From Protula sp. h YS-2021 (taxonomy: Eukaryota; Annelida; Polychaeta; Sabellida; Serpulidae): a stretch of DNA of 64,000 bases. The translations under genes and the position numbers were made by a program. The notes beneath the pieces are model-generated. The model was not told the DNA's origin, did not search any database, and saw nothing but the letters and a program-made list of their open reading frames with translations. Below, piece after piece: positions 62,641-64,000 of this stretch (positions within the stretch are counted from its first letter, which is position 1; each line of letters begins with the position of its first letter). The DNA is taken from the NCBI GenBank assembly GCA_949752745.1, contig OX457029.1, positions 45,733,500 through 45,797,499 of the forward strand. The letters are read 5' to 3'.

Positions 62641-64000
62641 GATACTTGATTTACAAGATCTCGGCTTGTCACAATATCCTTGTACATTCTTGTTTGCTTA
62701 GTGATAGGTTAGAACATTGTGTGTTTTTGTATATTAATAATTAAGGTTTAGCGCTGCGCGAGAAATTTGCTGAGGAGGGCTGATAAAATTTTAAAGTTTT
62801 TGCCTTGCAACACAGTTCTGAAATTCTTTTATCAATCTGGCCCAGATTTATGGTATTGAACAGGTGTGTTCGTCACAGACCCCCATGAATATCTCAATTT
62901 TGTAGGTGGTTTACATGATGATTTATTTCAATTTAAAATATAGTAATATTTGTAGAGTCAATAATCTGAATTTTCTAAAGGTTCATATGTTCCCCATCAC
63001 ATTTACTTATTTACTTACACAGATAAAACTTCTCAGGATGCTGAGCAATGGACATGTTACGAAGCCAATTATACCTCTTTCTGAGAAAGTGTATATTGGA
63101 GCACTGGGTGTTCCCGCAGTAGGCCATCTGGTTATTCGCTCCGACCAATTTCCTTGCGAATCACGCGCTTAATGTTGTTTTTCTAGATGATTTCATCGCT
63201 CACTGCCCTTCCACTACTTTAAAACTTGCTTCAAACCATTTTTTATCTATTAGTTGTAAAAATTTTGTTAAATTAAATCTTTCCACAACCTACCATATCA
63301 TTTTTTGTGCTATTATGCCGATTTTTTTTAACAGAATACATTACTTCAGAATTGTATGTCACGATGTGCTTTTTTTGTATTCTTTTTATTTTATTCTATT
63401 TGTATTTTCAACATTGTGAAAGTTAAAGAAATAATTACTCATCAAAACAATGTTTAAATTGAAGCAATAAATATTTAAAGCATGAAACGGTTTGAATCGT
63501 TCTATTTTTCTTCACACGGTAGACAATCTGTTATGAGGATGTAGAGACGATATGATAGAGAACTCCAAGAGAAGAAAAGATTGAAAGAAAGAAACATTGG
63601 CAAGACGAAAGGCTAATGGACAGCAATAACAAGTAAGTACCCACTCCAGCTGTAAAGCGCATAATTTCTATGCACTGAGTATGCTGAAACATTGCCATTT
63701 GTCACTACACAATGGCTTTAATTGATAAGGAGGATTCGCTACGATTACTCTGAAAGAATCCCTTGTCAGTTATTGTATGTTTAGATATTCGACCTGTTTA
63801 TTATGAAATGACTGAATAGATAAAGGAAAAGGCCCGGTTCAAATATTCACCATTGATAATGTTTATTATCAGATAAGTTTATTTGGTAAGAACGTTTCCA
63901 GCTTGCATAAATCAAACAAATTGATTACTCTGTGAAATAATGGAGCATTGTGCGCGAATTAAGTGGATATAATATGCCACCGAGCTTCATTTGGATTTGT
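62641..64000. other. Window end, no gene established
   Basis: A frame with an upstream AG acceptor-like site (62906-63172, including ALGVPAVGHLVIRSDQFP) could be part of an exon but matches nothing I know. The rest is AT-rich sequence without visible structure. Confidence 0.3.

Overview
This is a stretch of animal nuclear DNA, AT-rich and intron-rich. It probably comes from a ciliated marine invertebrate; the sequence alone does not fix the phylum. Evidence for an animal: three multi-exon genes with GT-AG introns that match conserved animal families, a gene for a ciliary microtubule protein, AATAAA poly(A) signals, and many decayed eukaryotic transposons. Most of the open frames are short and non-coding.

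Three genes can be joined exon by exon with consistent phases. (1) 123-21432, plus strand: a 9-exon gene for a 406-residue FAD-dependent amine oxidase of the monomeric/peroxisomal sarcosine oxidase family, with a Rossmann GxGxxG, the flavin-linking Cys and a C-terminal peroxisomal signal (ARL). (2) 29233-47832, plus strand: a 25-coding-exon gene for HYOU1/GRP170, the large ER-lumen Hsp70, 1133 residues, with a second possible last exon at 48043-48128. (3) 57533 down to 51763, minus strand: a 4-exon gene for CFAP68 (C11orf1 family), 165 residues, a ciliary doublet protein. Genes 2 and 3 converge, with about 2.7 kb between their poly(A) signals.

The space between exons is dominated by mobile DNA. 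Intron 1 of the oxidase gene (220-15838) holds a wrecked Polinton/Maverick of about 12 kb: protein-primed DNA polymerase B on the plus strand; capsid-like, packaging-ATPase and integrase remnants on the minus strand. It is itself interrupted by a LINE and by a non-coding insert of about 1.1 kb. Intron 3 holds a pogo/Tigger-like element. A DIRS-type retrotransposon remnant lies between genes 1 and 2 (22.9-24.7 kb). Introns of HYOU1 and CFAP68 carry several small inverted-repeat elements. LINE fragments and a nine-unit degenerate tandem array fill 58-62.6 kb.

The most unusual signal is a group of three elements (29551-30930, 41223-41827, 52862-53319), each in a different intron. They differ in sequence but share one plan: a left flank ending ATTAG or TTATTAG, a terminal hairpin, a TCTG/TCCG string, internal tandem repeats of about 155-185 bp, and one hairpin arm repeated at the far end. 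A second group (55.76-56.24 and 56.52-57.02 kb) shows terminal hairpins whose two arms appear to have changed together. HYOU1 has odd features of its own: a weak splice donor 15 bases before in-frame stops, two candidate last exons that both lack a canonical KDEL, and an uninterrupted (TTG)179 tract in an intron. No bacterial operon, CRISPR array or phage system is present.
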